Assembly (NCBI GenBank): GCA_001873115.1
Contig: MNYK01000155.1
Coordinates: 1 to 39,336, forward strand
DNA: 39,336 nt
Direction: 5' to 3'
Origin: Desulfobacterales bacterium CG2_30_60_27
GTDB lineage: Bacteria > Desulfobacterota > Desulfobulbia > Desulfobulbales > CG2-30-60-27
This document shows, in pieces, positions 8,574 to 16,488 of the stretch; the stretch's first letter is position 1, and every line of letters starts with the position of its first letter. The translations under genes and the position numbers were made by a program. The notes beneath the pieces are model-generated. The model ran no database searches. It saw nothing but the letters and a program-made list of their open reading frames with translations, and was not told where the DNA came from.

Positions 8574-9148
8574 TTCAAGTCCTTGAACAAAGGTAATTTG
8601 AACAAATCTTCCTGCCTGGGCCGTGGGCGGCGTTTCCTTCCTGGTGTCAGTTTCTCGCCGTCGGAAAGGGCATGGAACAAGGCGCGGCGCCAACCGCGCT
8701 GCGTATCCTCGGGCATGCCTGCCTCGGCCACGGTCATGGCAAAGAGCCACCAGCGTTCCTCGGGTCGCAGGGCCGCCCATTTGCTGCAGATGACCGGGAA
8801 CTGCTCGTCGTTGGCCGTTTCCGCAGCCCATGCCAGCACACACAGCTCTTTGCCCAGCAGGCGGTCCACCAGATTGGTGCCGATATGCCAGCGGCCGGTG
8901 AGCACCTTGGCAGCCTTGAGCCGGTCGTTGAACTCGCGGCGGGCAGGGTCGGCAATGGCGGACCAGACCGGGCGTTTGAGCACAGCCCGTTCCTCGTCGC
9001 GGGGAACACCGCCCTCCTGGCCTCGGTAACCATAGTCTTCAATAATCACCACCGGTTCGTTCCGTGCCGCCGGGATCTGGACGCGGAACAGGTGGGCGCC
9101 GAAAGTGTCCGGGGCGCCGAAATCGATGGTCTTGAGTTTTTCACTCAC
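8570..9148 (-). CDS. DUF3780-like protein of the defence operon
   Basis: A protein of 192 residues that matches, by eye, the DUF3780 family of unknown function found with DUF499 and DUF1156 genes. It opens with KLKTIDFGAPDTFGAHLFRVQIP and contains VVIIEDYGYRGQEGGVPRDEERAVLKRPVWSAI-like sequence, then a Trp-rich segment (EERWWLFAMTVAEAG) and a basic tail (GRKRRPRPRQEDLFKLP). No catalytic motif, membrane segment or metal site is evident. The start is GTG at 9148 and overlaps the ATPase stop by four bases (GTGA). The end overlaps the methylase start (ATGA). It is thus translationally coupled to both and may be a structural or specificity partner of the methylase; that role is inferred from position only. 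Confidence 0.8.
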   Translation of the reverse strand: MSEKLKTIDFGAPDTFGAHLFRVQIPAARNEPVVIIEDYGYRGQEGGVPRDEERAVLKRPVWSAIADPARREFNDRLKAAKVLTGRWHIGTNLVDRLLGKELCVLAWAAETANDEQFPVICSKWAALRPEERWWLFAMTVAEAGMPEDTQRGWRRALFHALSDGEKLTPGRKRRPRPRQEDLFKLPLFKDLK

Positions 9149-12100
9149 TGCTCAATATCCCCAACCTGTAGCTCGATGCCGAGTTTACCGGCAAAGTCCT
9201 TGATGTCGTGACCAGAGGCGAAGTGCGCCTTGCGGAAGGTCATGGCGACCGGGGTGTCCGGGGTGAATTTCTCCAGGACTTTGGACAGGAGCGACTCGAT
9301 AAATGATGCATCCACCGGGATATCGCCGACATTGACCGAGATCATTTGACTCCCCTGGCCCACGGTCAGCACAATCCCCTCGAAGGTGACGGATTTTTCG
9401 GTGGCCTGTTTCAATCCCTCAAAGGTTTTGCCGCGCGAATCGAGTTTACGGCCAGTGCGTGAAATGAGCCGTCCTGGCTTCACCTCGTCAATCTGCACAC
9501 CTTTTTTCCCCTTGGCCTGAAAACGGAACTCCGCCTTAGCCTCAAGCTTTTCCGCCTCGGCAAAGGCACGCAGCAGGACTTTGCCGGCACCTATGGGGAT
9601 GGGACCATCGTAGGCCGTGCCTTCACGCGGTTCACTGCCATCAAGGGTGTAGCGAATTTCTCCCTTGGGGGCGACAAAGAGTTCAACGCTGCGCGAGCCG
9701 CCATTATCGGAAAGTTTATTGCGAAGAATGAGCTTGTTGGTCCAGGTTACCGGATCACCGGTCTCATATTGACCCGAGGGATCACAAACCAGGAAATTCA
9801 ACCGCAATGCCGCAGTGGTGTAAATCTGGTCCTTGAGCTGGGTGCTCCCCTCGCTGACTGGCCCGTCTTCGGCCAGATAGATGCGTGGAGCCGGGCCAGC
9901 ATTTTGTGGATTGACACGAAGGCGGACCTTGCCGGTATCATCAGGCTCTGACTCGGCGATGATCTGCACGGAGGTGCGTTTCCGTTTCGGTTTCTTGGTA
10001 ACGTAACCGTTCCCCAAGTCCTCCCACAAGCCGCGATTGCAGGCAATAGACTTGAGACTGTCCAGCCCCTTGGGCGGCAGCCAGTACATGCCGGCCTGCT
10101 CGGCGTAACGGTCGGCCACATCGGACCAGCGGGCCTCGTCCAGATTTTCCGGCCAAAGCAAATCTTCGGCCTTGTCACGGATGGCATCAAACTCTTTTTC
10201 CACGTCAAGGTAGAGTTTCACCGGGTTGGCAGTGAGGGTTTTTTCGATCTGCTCCTCGCCATTGAAGGGCTTGGTGGCGTCCCGGGTCATGTCCAAGGCC
10301 TTTGGGGCGAGCTGGGAGGTCTTGCCGGCCCGTTGGATCGGAAACAGAACCTTGTCGAAGAGATTCAGAATTGTGGAGTTGAAGTCCTGCTCATAGCTCT
10401 GCTGCTTGCGCTCCAGGTCTTCCCGCTGCGGGTGTCCCTTGGGGATACGACCGTCGGCCTTCTGGGCGGCATAGAACTGCCGGGCCGCTTTTTCCACACT
10501 GCCCATGGCCGTTTTGTCGCCGGTGAGAACGCAGAGGTTGTTTTTCTGGCTCAGGCCCTCAAAGAAATTCTGAACCTCTTCGGGCGGAATCTTGGAATCC
10601 GGACTGACGACGAGCAGCACGCGGCCCCGGCGCACCCGATCAGCTACATCTTCAAGCTTGGGCAGGGGCAGGACGTCATCATAGCAGGTCTTGCGGGAGG
10701 GCTTGAACATTTCACGGAGACGATGGCAGATCAGATCATCGACCTGGTTCTGCGGAGCGTCATGCGCCAGGCTTTGCAGAAGTTTGGTTAAATTCTCCTG
10801 TCGGTCGAAATAGTAACGGCCTTCAGGCGTATGGTGGACATACCAGGCAACTTTTTCAAGTTCGTCAAAGGCCGAGAGAAATTCGGACGGCTCGCGCAGC
10901 GGTGAAACCAGGCATTCTACCATTTCCTCTCGGGTGAGTCCCTTGACCGCGTTAACCGCGGTTGACAGGCTTGCCGTGAGGAGCAGCGCCCCGATCTGGG
11001 TGGCCGCTTCCTTGCCGGTATCAAGGTCAATAATCTGGGCGTGGGCGGATTGCTGCGCATCCCAGAGATCCTTGGCAATTACATCGCGCATGCCGGAAAT
11101 CTCTGTCAGCTTGTCACGGACATCAGCGATGGACAAGTCGAAATGCTGGGGGCCAACGAGAAAGACATCATTGGCCTGTCGTTCCCAGACCGACTTAAGA
11201 AGCCGTGACACCAGTTCGATCAGGCCGCGCGTCTGCTTGAACTGCTCGTTTTCCTTGAAGAGCGCGATGACATTCTTGAGCCGTGGGTGGAAGGGGTAAG
11301 TTGCCTCGATCTCATCGGCCACCGCCTCGGCGCCACGGTTGGCGGTCTTGGACTTGGCCGCCTCTTCCAGCTTGCGGCCGAAGGCTGCGGCAATATCTCC
11401 GATTTCTGCCTTAGCTGGGAGGGACTTAAAAAGACGTTTGCGCAGGATATCGTAAATCTCATTGGCAGCAAGATCCACAGGCGTGATGCTGCGTTCCTGG
11501 CGGCCTAACTCGGAGCGCGCATCCTCCAGGGCACGGTGGATGAGTTTTGCGCCGGTATCGTAAGCTGCTGCCAGATCAGAAACAACCACGCAGACATTTT
11601 TCTTTTTGCCGGCCGCGGTTAGCATGTTGGCAAAAGCGCGGGTCGCGATGTCAGCGACGGTGCCATTCCCTACTTTTTGCGTGTCAAGGTAGTGGAAATA
11701 GGGCGGCATCTCGTCAAGGAGGATAAGAACGGGTTGTTCACCCTCGAACAGGTTGAGCCACGACTTTTCGTCCGGGGCTTGAGGCCCGTTGGCCCAGAAG
11801 GCCTTGAATTGATCGCCCTTGCCAAGCTGGTTGGCGATTTCACCCCAGAAGTAATGCATTGGGTTGTTGCGGCCGTTGAAGGCGGCGATGCTGGCGCTCG
11901 CGAAGGTCGCTGCCTGGGGGATGCCTCCGCAATGTTTTTTCCGAAGCCCTGGATGCTTGGCGAGCAGACCAAAACCGACCAGAAGATGCGTCTTGCCGCC
12001 GCCCATAGCCTGTTTAAGATGGAAAATCGCCTGGGAGGAAGCGCTGCCCAGACGAGAAAGTCCCTCACTGATGAGATCCTGCATGCCTTGGGTGATGAAA

Positions 12101-12228
12101 GTTTTTTCGAAGAAGGCCGCACCATCTCCTTCTGCTGTGATCAACTCATCAAGCTGCTCAATCTGGTCACTGAGCTTTATGGACAAGGCATTCGGCTGCA
12201 GTTCACAGGCATCTTTGACTGTTTTCAT
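9145..12228 (-). CDS. DUF499-type AAA+ ATPase (defence operon)
   Basis: A large P-loop ATPase of 1027 residues. Walker A lies in QAMGGGKTHLLVG (GGGKT at 76-80) and Walker B in LILLDEMPPYF (about 168-177), in the arrangement seen in DUF499 proteins. The middle is helical with no recognised enzyme motif. Near the C-terminus, ELFVAPKGEIRYTLDGSEP to KVLLRAFAEA (about 860-905) looks like the chitobiase/hexosaminidase C-terminal fold, a small beta domain probably used for binding. ATG at 12228 has a weak GGAG upstream. The stop overlaps the DUF3780 start. It is probably the motor or sensor of the system and would act in the cytoplasm. Substrate unknown. Confidence 0.87.
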   Translation of the reverse strand: MKTVKDACELQPNALSIKLSDQIEQLDELITAEGDGAAFFEKTFITQGMQDLISEGLSRLGSASSQAIFHLKQAMGGGKTHLLVGFGLLAKHPGLRKKHCGGIPQAATFASASIAAFNGRNNPMHYFWGEIANQLGKGDQFKAFWANGPQAPDEKSWLNLFEGEQPVLILLDEMPPYFHYLDTQKVGNGTVADIATRAFANMLTAAGKKKNVCVVVSDLAAAYDTGAKLIHRALEDARSELGRQERSITPVDLAANEIYDILRKRLFKSLPAKAEIGDIAAAFGRKLEEAAKSKTANRGAEAVADEIEATYPFHPRLKNVIALFKENEQFKQTRGLIELVSRLLKSVWERQANDVFLVGPQHFDLSIADVRDKLTEISGMRDVIAKDLWDAQQSAHAQIIDLDTGKEAATQIGALLLTASLSTAVNAVKGLTREEMVECLVSPLREPSEFLSAFDELEKVAWYVHHTPEGRYYFDRQENLTKLLQSLAHDAPQNQVDDLICHRLREMFKPSRKTCYDDVLPLPKLEDVADRVRRGRVLLVVSPDSKIPPEEVQNFFEGLSQKNNLCVLTGDKTAMGSVEKAARQFYAAQKADGRIPKGHPQREDLERKQQSYEQDFNSTILNLFDKVLFPIQRAGKTSQLAPKALDMTRDATKPFNGEEQIEKTLTANPVKLYLDVEKEFDAIRDKAEDLLWPENLDEARWSDVADRYAEQAGMYWLPPKGLDSLKSIACNRGLWEDLGNGYVTKKPKRKRTSVQIIAESEPDDTGKVRLRVNPQNAGPAPRIYLAEDGPVSEGSTQLKDQIYTTAALRLNFLVCDPSGQYETGDPVTWTNKLILRNKLSDNGGSRSVELFVAPKGEIRYTLDGSEPREGTAYDGPIPIGAGKVLLRAFAEAEKLEAKAEFRFQAKGKKGVQIDEVKPGRLISRTGRKLDSRGKTFEGLKQATEKSVTFEGIVLTVGQGSQMISVNVGDIPVDASFIESLLSKVLEKFTPDTPVAMTFRKAHFASGHDIKDFAGKLGIELQVGDIEQ

Positions 12229-12259
12229 GGGATCACAACTCCATCAACGTGCAATTTTT

Positions 12260-12448
12260 TCAATGATCGGCGGGCTCTCCGGCGCTTCCGCTTTTGACCC
12301 ACTCGTCAATCTCTTCTTTCTTGAATTTCCAAAGACGCCCGACCTTGTGGGCCGGCATGTGTTTTTCGCTGATCCACTTGTAGGCGGTATCGCGTTTGAT
12401 GCCAAGATATTCCGCTATTTCGTCAACAGAGAGCCACCGGTCTTCCAT
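12260..12448 (-). CDS. Excisionase/MerR-type small HTH DNA-binding protein
   Basis: A 62-residue protein with the excisionase-family helix-turn-helix: WLSVDEIAEYLGIKRDTAYKW followed by ISEKHMPAHKVGRLWKF and KKEEIDEWV, the winged part. It is the first gene of the defence operon, 31 bases before the ATPase. Small HTH proteins in this position often regulate their own operon. A perfect palindrome at 12498-12513, about 50 bases upstream, is a plausible binding site. A true excisionase role is also possible because the region sits beside a tRNA gene, but no integrase is visible. The fold is clear; the role is inferred. Confidence 0.85.
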   Translation of the reverse strand: MEDRWLSVDEIAEYLGIKRDTAYKWISEKHMPAHKVGRLWKFKKEEIDEWVKSGSAGEPADH

Positions 12449-12497
12449 GCCTAGATGCCTTTCATGTGGTGGTTATCGAGAGCCTAGTTTGATCCGG

Positions 12498-12513
12498 TTT
12501 TATCAGGATAAAA
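12498..12513. promoter_or_regulatory. Candidate operator upstream of the defence operon
   Basis: The sequence TTTTATCAGGATAAAA is a perfect inverted repeat with 7-base arms and a 2-base spacer, 50-65 bases upstream of the small HTH gene and thus of the whole defence operon. Its position suggests an operator, perhaps for that HTH protein. I do not see a convincing sigma-70 promoter around it. Confidence 0.4.
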
Positions 12514-13168
12514 AGGTATTGATATGTCTTTAGTGGAAAAGCCAGGTGATGTCAAACAGGTTCTGTTTTTGCGAAACTTATATTCTGTACGTACCGACTG
12601 TTGGGAACATCTTGACTGGATGAACCGTAATGTTTGAGGTTTTTCCCTTCAAAAGTGATAGGCTTTACGAGTATGCTGTGGCCTACTAGGCGGTAGACTT
12701 TTTGTGCCAACCAGAACCAAGAGCGCGACTTGAATTCAGGAAATGACAAAATGGGCTTCATTTATCGCTTCGATATGAGCGGAGAAATAGCTCACTTCAA
12801 ACTCATGCCTTGCAGTGGCTAAGGGCAAAAATGCCACTCACGAATCAAGTACCTGCCCACAGTCTAACCCTGCAATACACACGGACCTCGCGCGAAAAGC
12901 CGCGTGGGGCCGGTAATTTTGAACTGTTCTGGCGTCGGGGCGGTCGTTGACGTAGACGTAATCCACATTGATCCAGCCACTCGGCCACGTGGCTGATCAA
13001 TTCACGGTCGTAACAAAGAAGGGTGTTGCCAGCAGAACGGGAGTTATAAACCAAGGTGCAGGTCACCCTTTCGACGCTCCAAATAGCATTTCTCTAAATT
13101 CTCACAGGCGCTTTTCATTATTTTGATCCGATTTCGAAGCCGTCTGACCTCACGCATTGGGAAGTTTA
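12514..13168. other. No convincing gene; AT-richer region with possible remnants
   Basis: This stretch has only short, doubtful reading frames. One minus-strand frame at 12552-12761 (69 codons, starting MKPILSFPEF) lacks a ribosome-binding site and has no recognisable family. Another at 12845-13066 begins protein-like (TLLCYDRELISHVAEWLDQ) and then turns into low-quality Arg/Pro-rich sequence, while the neighbouring frame becomes more plausible (VDYVYVNDRPDARTVQN). That pattern suggests a decayed, frameshifted gene. Neither is supported enough to call a gene. Confidence 0.4.
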
Positions 13169-13504
13169 ATGAGTGAGATTGACATTGATGGAGATCAAGA
13201 AAATTCAGTAGATATTCAACTCGCTAAAATACAGTCAGATATTATGACTAAACAAAAACAACGAGGATTACAAGACTGGAGACTTCCCATCGTCGTAATC
13301 GCATCTATTTTTTTTATTAAAGCAATAATTACTTTTAACTTATGGAGCATTCTGCTCATCGCCGGTACTGTGGCCTGCATGGCAGTTGGTATTCGTGTGC
13401 AAAAGGCTATATCAAAAATAGACAACGAAATTACAGCTGCAAACTCTCTTCTTGTGGAATTACTCAAGCACAAAATTGTAGGACAACTACCAATTGATGG
13501 GTAG
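13169..13504 (+). CDS. Small two-helix membrane protein, unknown function
   Basis: A 111-residue hypothetical protein. A charged, Gln-rich N-terminus (about 1-40) is followed by two adjacent hydrophobic segments (IVVIASIFFIKAIITF and LWSILLIAGTVACMAVG), then a C-terminal amphipathic helix (KAISKIDNEITAANSLLVELLKH), probably coiled coil. Start ATG at 13169 has GGGAAG just upstream; a TTG at 13157 is an alternative. The gene is much richer in A and T than the flanking genes and lies on the opposite strand, consistent with recent acquisition. Two-helix membrane proteins beside defence operons can be effectors, but nothing in the sequence shows this. Confidence 0.6.
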   Translation: MSEIDIDGDQENSVDIQLAKIQSDIMTKQKQRGLQDWRLPIVVIASIFFIKAIITFNLWSILLIAGTVACMAVGIRVQKAISKIDNEITAANSLLVELLKHKIVGQLPIDG

Positions 13505-13731
13505 AAATTGAATCAAAAATAATTGTGTCTGCGTGTGAAAATCGAAACAGGCACCGCCCGTGTTAATTATTGCTCCGAAAAGACGGAGGGACAATCATGG
13601 GACACTGAAAAATTTGATACAACAGCACACAGCCATACATAAAGAAACCTTGGGACACATTTGGGACACTAAATTATCCCAAGAGCTGCAAAAAAGCACT
13701 TTTCGTGATAGTAAAAAAGAGGGGCTGAAAG
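13505..13731. other. Remnant next to tRNA-Arg, with TGGGACAC repeats
   Basis: The stretch holds a 64-codon plus-strand frame (GTG at 13560 to 13754) ending in a Lys-rich tail and having no recognised domain; a stop lies just upstream of it. Three copies of TGGGACAC occur (near 13598, 13652 and 13663), two of them 10-11 bases apart. Low GC and position against the tRNA 3' end suggest the decayed edge of an integrated element, possibly with arm-type recombinase sites. No integrase is recognisable. Confidence 0.35.
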
Positions 13732-13762
13732 GCTTGAAACCCTTCAAGCTCTAAGTTTTTTT
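13732..13762 (+). terminator. Candidate terminator beside tRNA-Arg
   Basis: GCTTGAA (13732-13738) and TTCAAGC (13743-13749) form a hairpin with a 4-base loop, followed six bases later by seven T residues on the plus strand. It could end transcripts of the plus-strand frame before they read antisense into the tRNA. Confidence 0.4.
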
Positions 13763-13763
13763 G

Positions 13764-13840
13764 TGGTGCGCCCGGAGGGACTCGAACCCCCGACCTACGG
13801 CTTAGAAGGCCGTTGCTCTATCCAGTTGAGCTACGGGCAC
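13764..13840 (-). tRNA. tRNA-Arg (anticodon UCU)
   Basis: A complete tRNA can be folded on the minus strand. The acceptor stem is GTGCCCG/CGGGCGC with one G-U pair. The D-arm contains AGCTCAACTGGATAGAGC. The anticodon stem ACGGC/GCCGT closes the loop CTTCTAA, giving anticodon TCT. The T-arm contains GGTTCGAGTCC, and CCA is encoded. Length with CCA is 77 bases. Its 3' end faces the accessory region, the usual orientation when a tRNA 3' end serves as an integration site, though I see no second copy of the 3' segment in this window. Confidence 0.96.
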
Positions 13841-13864
13841 GCGCTGGCAATTTTCAAGGAAGCC

Positions 13865-13893
13865 ATAGTACGACGAACGCGGCGGCAACGCAA
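13865..13893 (-). promoter_or_regulatory. Candidate promoter of tRNA-Arg
   Basis: On the minus strand TTGCGT (13893-13888) and TACTAT (13870-13865) are separated by exactly 17 bases, with the tRNA 5' end 25 bases further on. The match to the sigma-70 consensus is moderate. Confidence 0.45.
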
Positions 13894-13924
13894 GCCGTTG
13901 TTTGCCAGCCCCGCACTCCGCCCC

Positions 13925-16303
13925 TCAGCCCCCCTCCTCCCCTTGCGGGGTGGGGCAGGGCTCGATCCACACCAGGTTGGTGTCCTTCTTCTTCCAGACC
14001 GGGCCCTTGGTCGTGTCGATGATGATGATCCCCTGGCGGTCCAGCTCGGCGCGCACCGCGTCGGCGCGCCGCCAGTCTTTCTTCTGCCGGGCCTCCTCCC
14101 GCTCCTTGATGAGCTGGCAGACCGTGGGGTCCAGGGGACATTCCCGCAGGTTGAAGACGTTCAGCAGCCGATTGATCTTCTCAAAGGCCGCCAGGATGTA
14201 CCTCTTCTGGTCGCGGTCAAGCTGGCCCGCGGCCACCACCGGGTTCACCTTTTTCACGAAGTCGAACAGGGCACCCAAGGCCTGGGAGACGTTGAGATCG
14301 TCGTCCATGGCCGCGTGGAAACGCGCCTCGAGATCGGAGAAGTAGGCGGCCACCTCGGGGTGCGGCAGGTCCGGGCTCAAGCAGAGGAGCTTGTGGCAGA
14401 ACTCATCGAGACGCCTCAGGCTCTGGCGGGCGGCGTCGAGCTTTTTGAAGGTGAAGTCCACCGGTTTCCGGTAGTTGGCGGCGAGGAAGAAGAAACGCAC
14501 CTCCCGGGCCGTGTAGCCCCGGGCCAGGACGTCGCGCAGACTCAAGACGTTGTCAAGCTCCGGGCTCATCTTATGGCCGTCCACGGTGAGCTGACCCGAG
14601 TGCATCCAGAGGCGGGCCAAAGGCTTGCCGGTCAGGGCCATGGCAATGGCGTTCTCGTTCTCGTGGTGCGGGAAGAGCAGGTCGTGGCTGGCGGTGTGGA
14701 TATCCATGGTGTCGCCAAAAAGCGACAGGGTCATGGCGGCGCACTCGATGTGCCAGCCCGGCCGCACCTTGCCCCAGCGGGTCTGAAAGAAGACGCCGGT
14801 CTTGAGCTCACTAAGGGTCGAGCGCTTCAGCAGGGTGAAGTCGTGGGGGTTCTGCTTTTCGTAGGCGTCCAGGTCCACGGTCTTGCCCACCTGGATGGCC
14901 TCCAGGTCAACACCGGAGAGCTTGCCGTACTTGGGGAGCTTGGCGATATCGAAGTAAACCGAGCCGTGTTTTTCATAGGCGAAGCCGCGGTCCAGGAGCT
15001 GCCCGGCGATCTCGAACATCTTCTCCACATAATCCGAGGCCAGGGGATAGCCGGCCGGCGCCATGACCCCCATGGCGGCCATGTCCCGTTTGAACTCCTC
15101 GATGTAGTGGCTGGTAAAGGTTGCCAGGGGTTGACCGCTCTGCGCGGCGCCCTCGATGGTATTGTCGTCCAGGTCGGTGAAGTTCATGTAGAATTTCACC
15201 TCATAGCCCTGCTGGGTGAGCATCCGCTGGATAAGGTCGGCCACCACGAAGCGTCGGCAATGGGCCAGGGTGGCGAGCTTGTGGGCCGTGGGGCCGCAGG
15301 CGTAGAAGGTGACCTGATTGCCGGTCCGGGGCTGGAAGACCTCCTTGCGCCGTTTGGCCGTGTTGAAAAAGCGCAGCTTGGGCGTGGCCGGTTCCGGCGC
15401 AGGCCCGGCCGGGGAGAAGAGCGCGGTGGACAGGTACTTTTCACCGCCGTCCGGGAAGATGGCGACGATCACCCCGGAGGTGAGCTTAGCGGCAACCTGC
15501 AGGGCCGCGGCCAGGGCGGCGCCGGAACTCATGCCCACGAAAAGCCCCTCCTGCCTTGCCAGTTGCCGTGCCATGTCAAAGGCGACGTCGTCGGCCACGT
15601 GGACGATGGCATGGGGCAGGCTCTTGTCGAAAATGCCCGGCTTGTAGGACTCCTTCATGTTCTTGAGGCCTTGGATCTTGTGGCCAAGAAAGGGTTCCAT
15701 GGCCGTGACCCGCACCTGCGGGTGGTGGTCGGCAAAGTAGCGGCACAACCCCATGGCCGTGCCCGTGGTGCCCAGGGTGACCACCACGTCGGTGACCGTA
15801 CCGTTGGTCTGCTCCCAGATCTCCGGGCCGGTGGTCCGATAATGGGCCTGCCAGTTGGCGGGGTTATTGAACTGATCGGTGAGGAAATAGCGCTCCGGGT
15901 GCTCGCGGGCCATGGCGTAGGCCTGTTCGATAGCGCCGTCGGTGGCGAGTTTGGCCGGGGTGAGCAGGATCTCGGAGCCAAGGGCCGCCAGGATCTTGCG
16001 GCGTTCGATGGAGGCCGACTCGGGCATGACCAGTTGGCAGCGGTAGCCCTTGACCGCGCAGACCATGGCCAGGCCGATGCCAGTGTTGCCGCTGGTGGCC
16101 TCCAGGACGATCTTGTCCGGGGTAAGGGCGCCGCTCACCTCGCCGGCCTCCACCATGGACAGGGCAACGCGCTCCTTCACCGAGCCCGCCGGGTTGAAGG
16201 ACTCGAGCTTGGCAAGGATGATCACCCCGGCATGCGGATTAAGCCGGCGAACAGGAACAATCGGGGTGTGCCCGATTCTATCGAGAATGGTCGTCGTATC
16301 CAT
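13925..16303 (-). CDS. Fusion: cysteine synthase + cysteinyl-tRNA synthetase-like domain
   Basis: One uninterrupted 792-residue frame joins two enzymes. Residues 1-295 are an O-acetylserine sulfhydrylase of the CysK/CysM family: NPAGSVK with PLP-binding Lys43, TSGNTG (70-75), GTTGTAMG (178-185) and GMSSGA (257-262), all intact. A Pro-rich linker (about 298-310) leads to a CysRS-like domain: CGPT with zinc-type Cys336, NFTDLDD (374-380), RPGWHIEC (514-521) and FPHHENE (544-550). The two class I signatures are altered: HIGH reads TLAH (345-348) and KMSKS reads KMSPE (578-582). The cysteine synthase half should work. The second half may be a non-canonical synthetase or may have another cysteine- or RNA-related role. 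It sits alone between the tRNA gene and a terminator. Whether the genome has another cysS decides its role. Confidence 0.9.
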   Translation of the reverse strand: MDTTTILDRIGHTPIVPVRRLNPHAGVIILAKLESFNPAGSVKERVALSMVEAGEVSGALTPDKIVLEATSGNTGIGLAMVCAVKGYRCQLVMPESASIERRKILAALGSEILLTPAKLATDGAIEQAYAMAREHPERYFLTDQFNNPANWQAHYRTTGPEIWEQTNGTVTDVVVTLGTTGTAMGLCRYFADHHPQVRVTAMEPFLGHKIQGLKNMKESYKPGIFDKSLPHAIVHVADDVAFDMARQLARQEGLFVGMSSGAALAAALQVAAKLTSGVIVAIFPDGGEKYLSTALFSPAGPAPEPATPKLRFFNTAKRRKEVFQPRTGNQVTFYACGPTAHKLATLAHCRRFVVADLIQRMLTQQGYEVKFYMNFTDLDDNTIEGAAQSGQPLATFTSHYIEEFKRDMAAMGVMAPAGYPLASDYVEKMFEIAGQLLDRGFAYEKHGSVYFDIAKLPKYGKLSGVDLEAIQVGKTVDLDAYEKQNPHDFTLLKRSTLSELKTGVFFQTRWGKVRPGWHIECAAMTLSLFGDTMDIHTASHDLLFPHHENENAIAMALTGKPLARLWMHSGQLTVDGHKMSPELDNVLSLRDVLARGYTAREVRFFFLAANYRKPVDFTFKKLDAARQSLRRLDEFCHKLLCLSPDLPHPEVAAYFSDLEARFHAAMDDDLNVSQALGALFDFVKKVNPVVAAGQLDRDQKRYILAAFEKINRLLNVFNLRECPLDPTVCQLIKEREEARQKKDWRRADAVRAELDRQGIIIIDTTKGPVWKKKDTNLVWIEPCPTPQGEEGG

Positions 16304-16325
16304 GCCCCAGCCGTAGAATCCTTAA

Positions 16326-16380
16326 GTAGGGTGCGCCGTGCGCACCAACAGGCACACATGGTGCGCACGGCGCACCCTAC
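16326..16380. repeat. Long perfect inverted repeat (22-base arms)
   Basis: Two exactly complementary 22-base arms (16326-16347 and 16359-16380, core GGTGCGCCGTGCGCACC) enclose an 11-base loop, 22 bases upstream of the cysteine synthase fusion start. The arms are themselves internally palindromic. It resembles a dispersed REP-type element rather than a terminator, as no T-run follows. Confidence 0.75.
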
Positions 16381-16412
16381 TCCTTGAGCTTCTTCTGTTA
16401 CCCCGCCCCCAT

Positions 16413-16452
16413 AAAAAAAGCAAGCTCCCGGCCACACCGGAAGCTTGCTTTT
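16413..16452 (-). terminator. Rho-independent terminator of the dsr operon
   Basis: AAAAGCAAGCT (16416-16426) and AGCTTGCTTTT (16442-16452) pair, with inner CCGG/CCGG pairs. On the minus strand the stem is followed by a run of T, about 40 bases after the dsrP stop. The shape suits termination on either strand. Confidence 0.85.
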
Positions 16453-16488
16453 GCAAACGCATCAAGAAAGCAGGGGGGAACAGAACGC

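Noticed and set aside
8574-8843. N-terminal extension of the methylase by 90 residues
   Set aside because: It runs inside the DUF3780 gene in another frame, while the ATG at 8573 gives the ATGA overlap and the conserved start of the protein.
12260-12448. Phage or ICE excisionase indicating an active mobile element
   Set aside because: No integrase or other mobility gene is visible; the HTH is better explained as an operon regulator.
12552-12761. 69-codon minus-strand gene
   Set aside because: No ribosome-binding site, no recognisable family, and surrounded by apparently decayed sequence; not enough to call.
13763-16387. An 874-codon open frame on the plus strand across this span
   Set aside because: It lies antisense to the cysteine synthase fusion and begins inside the tRNA. 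Its composition (His, Gly, Val and Gln rich) is that of a high-GC shadow frame and it has no family features.
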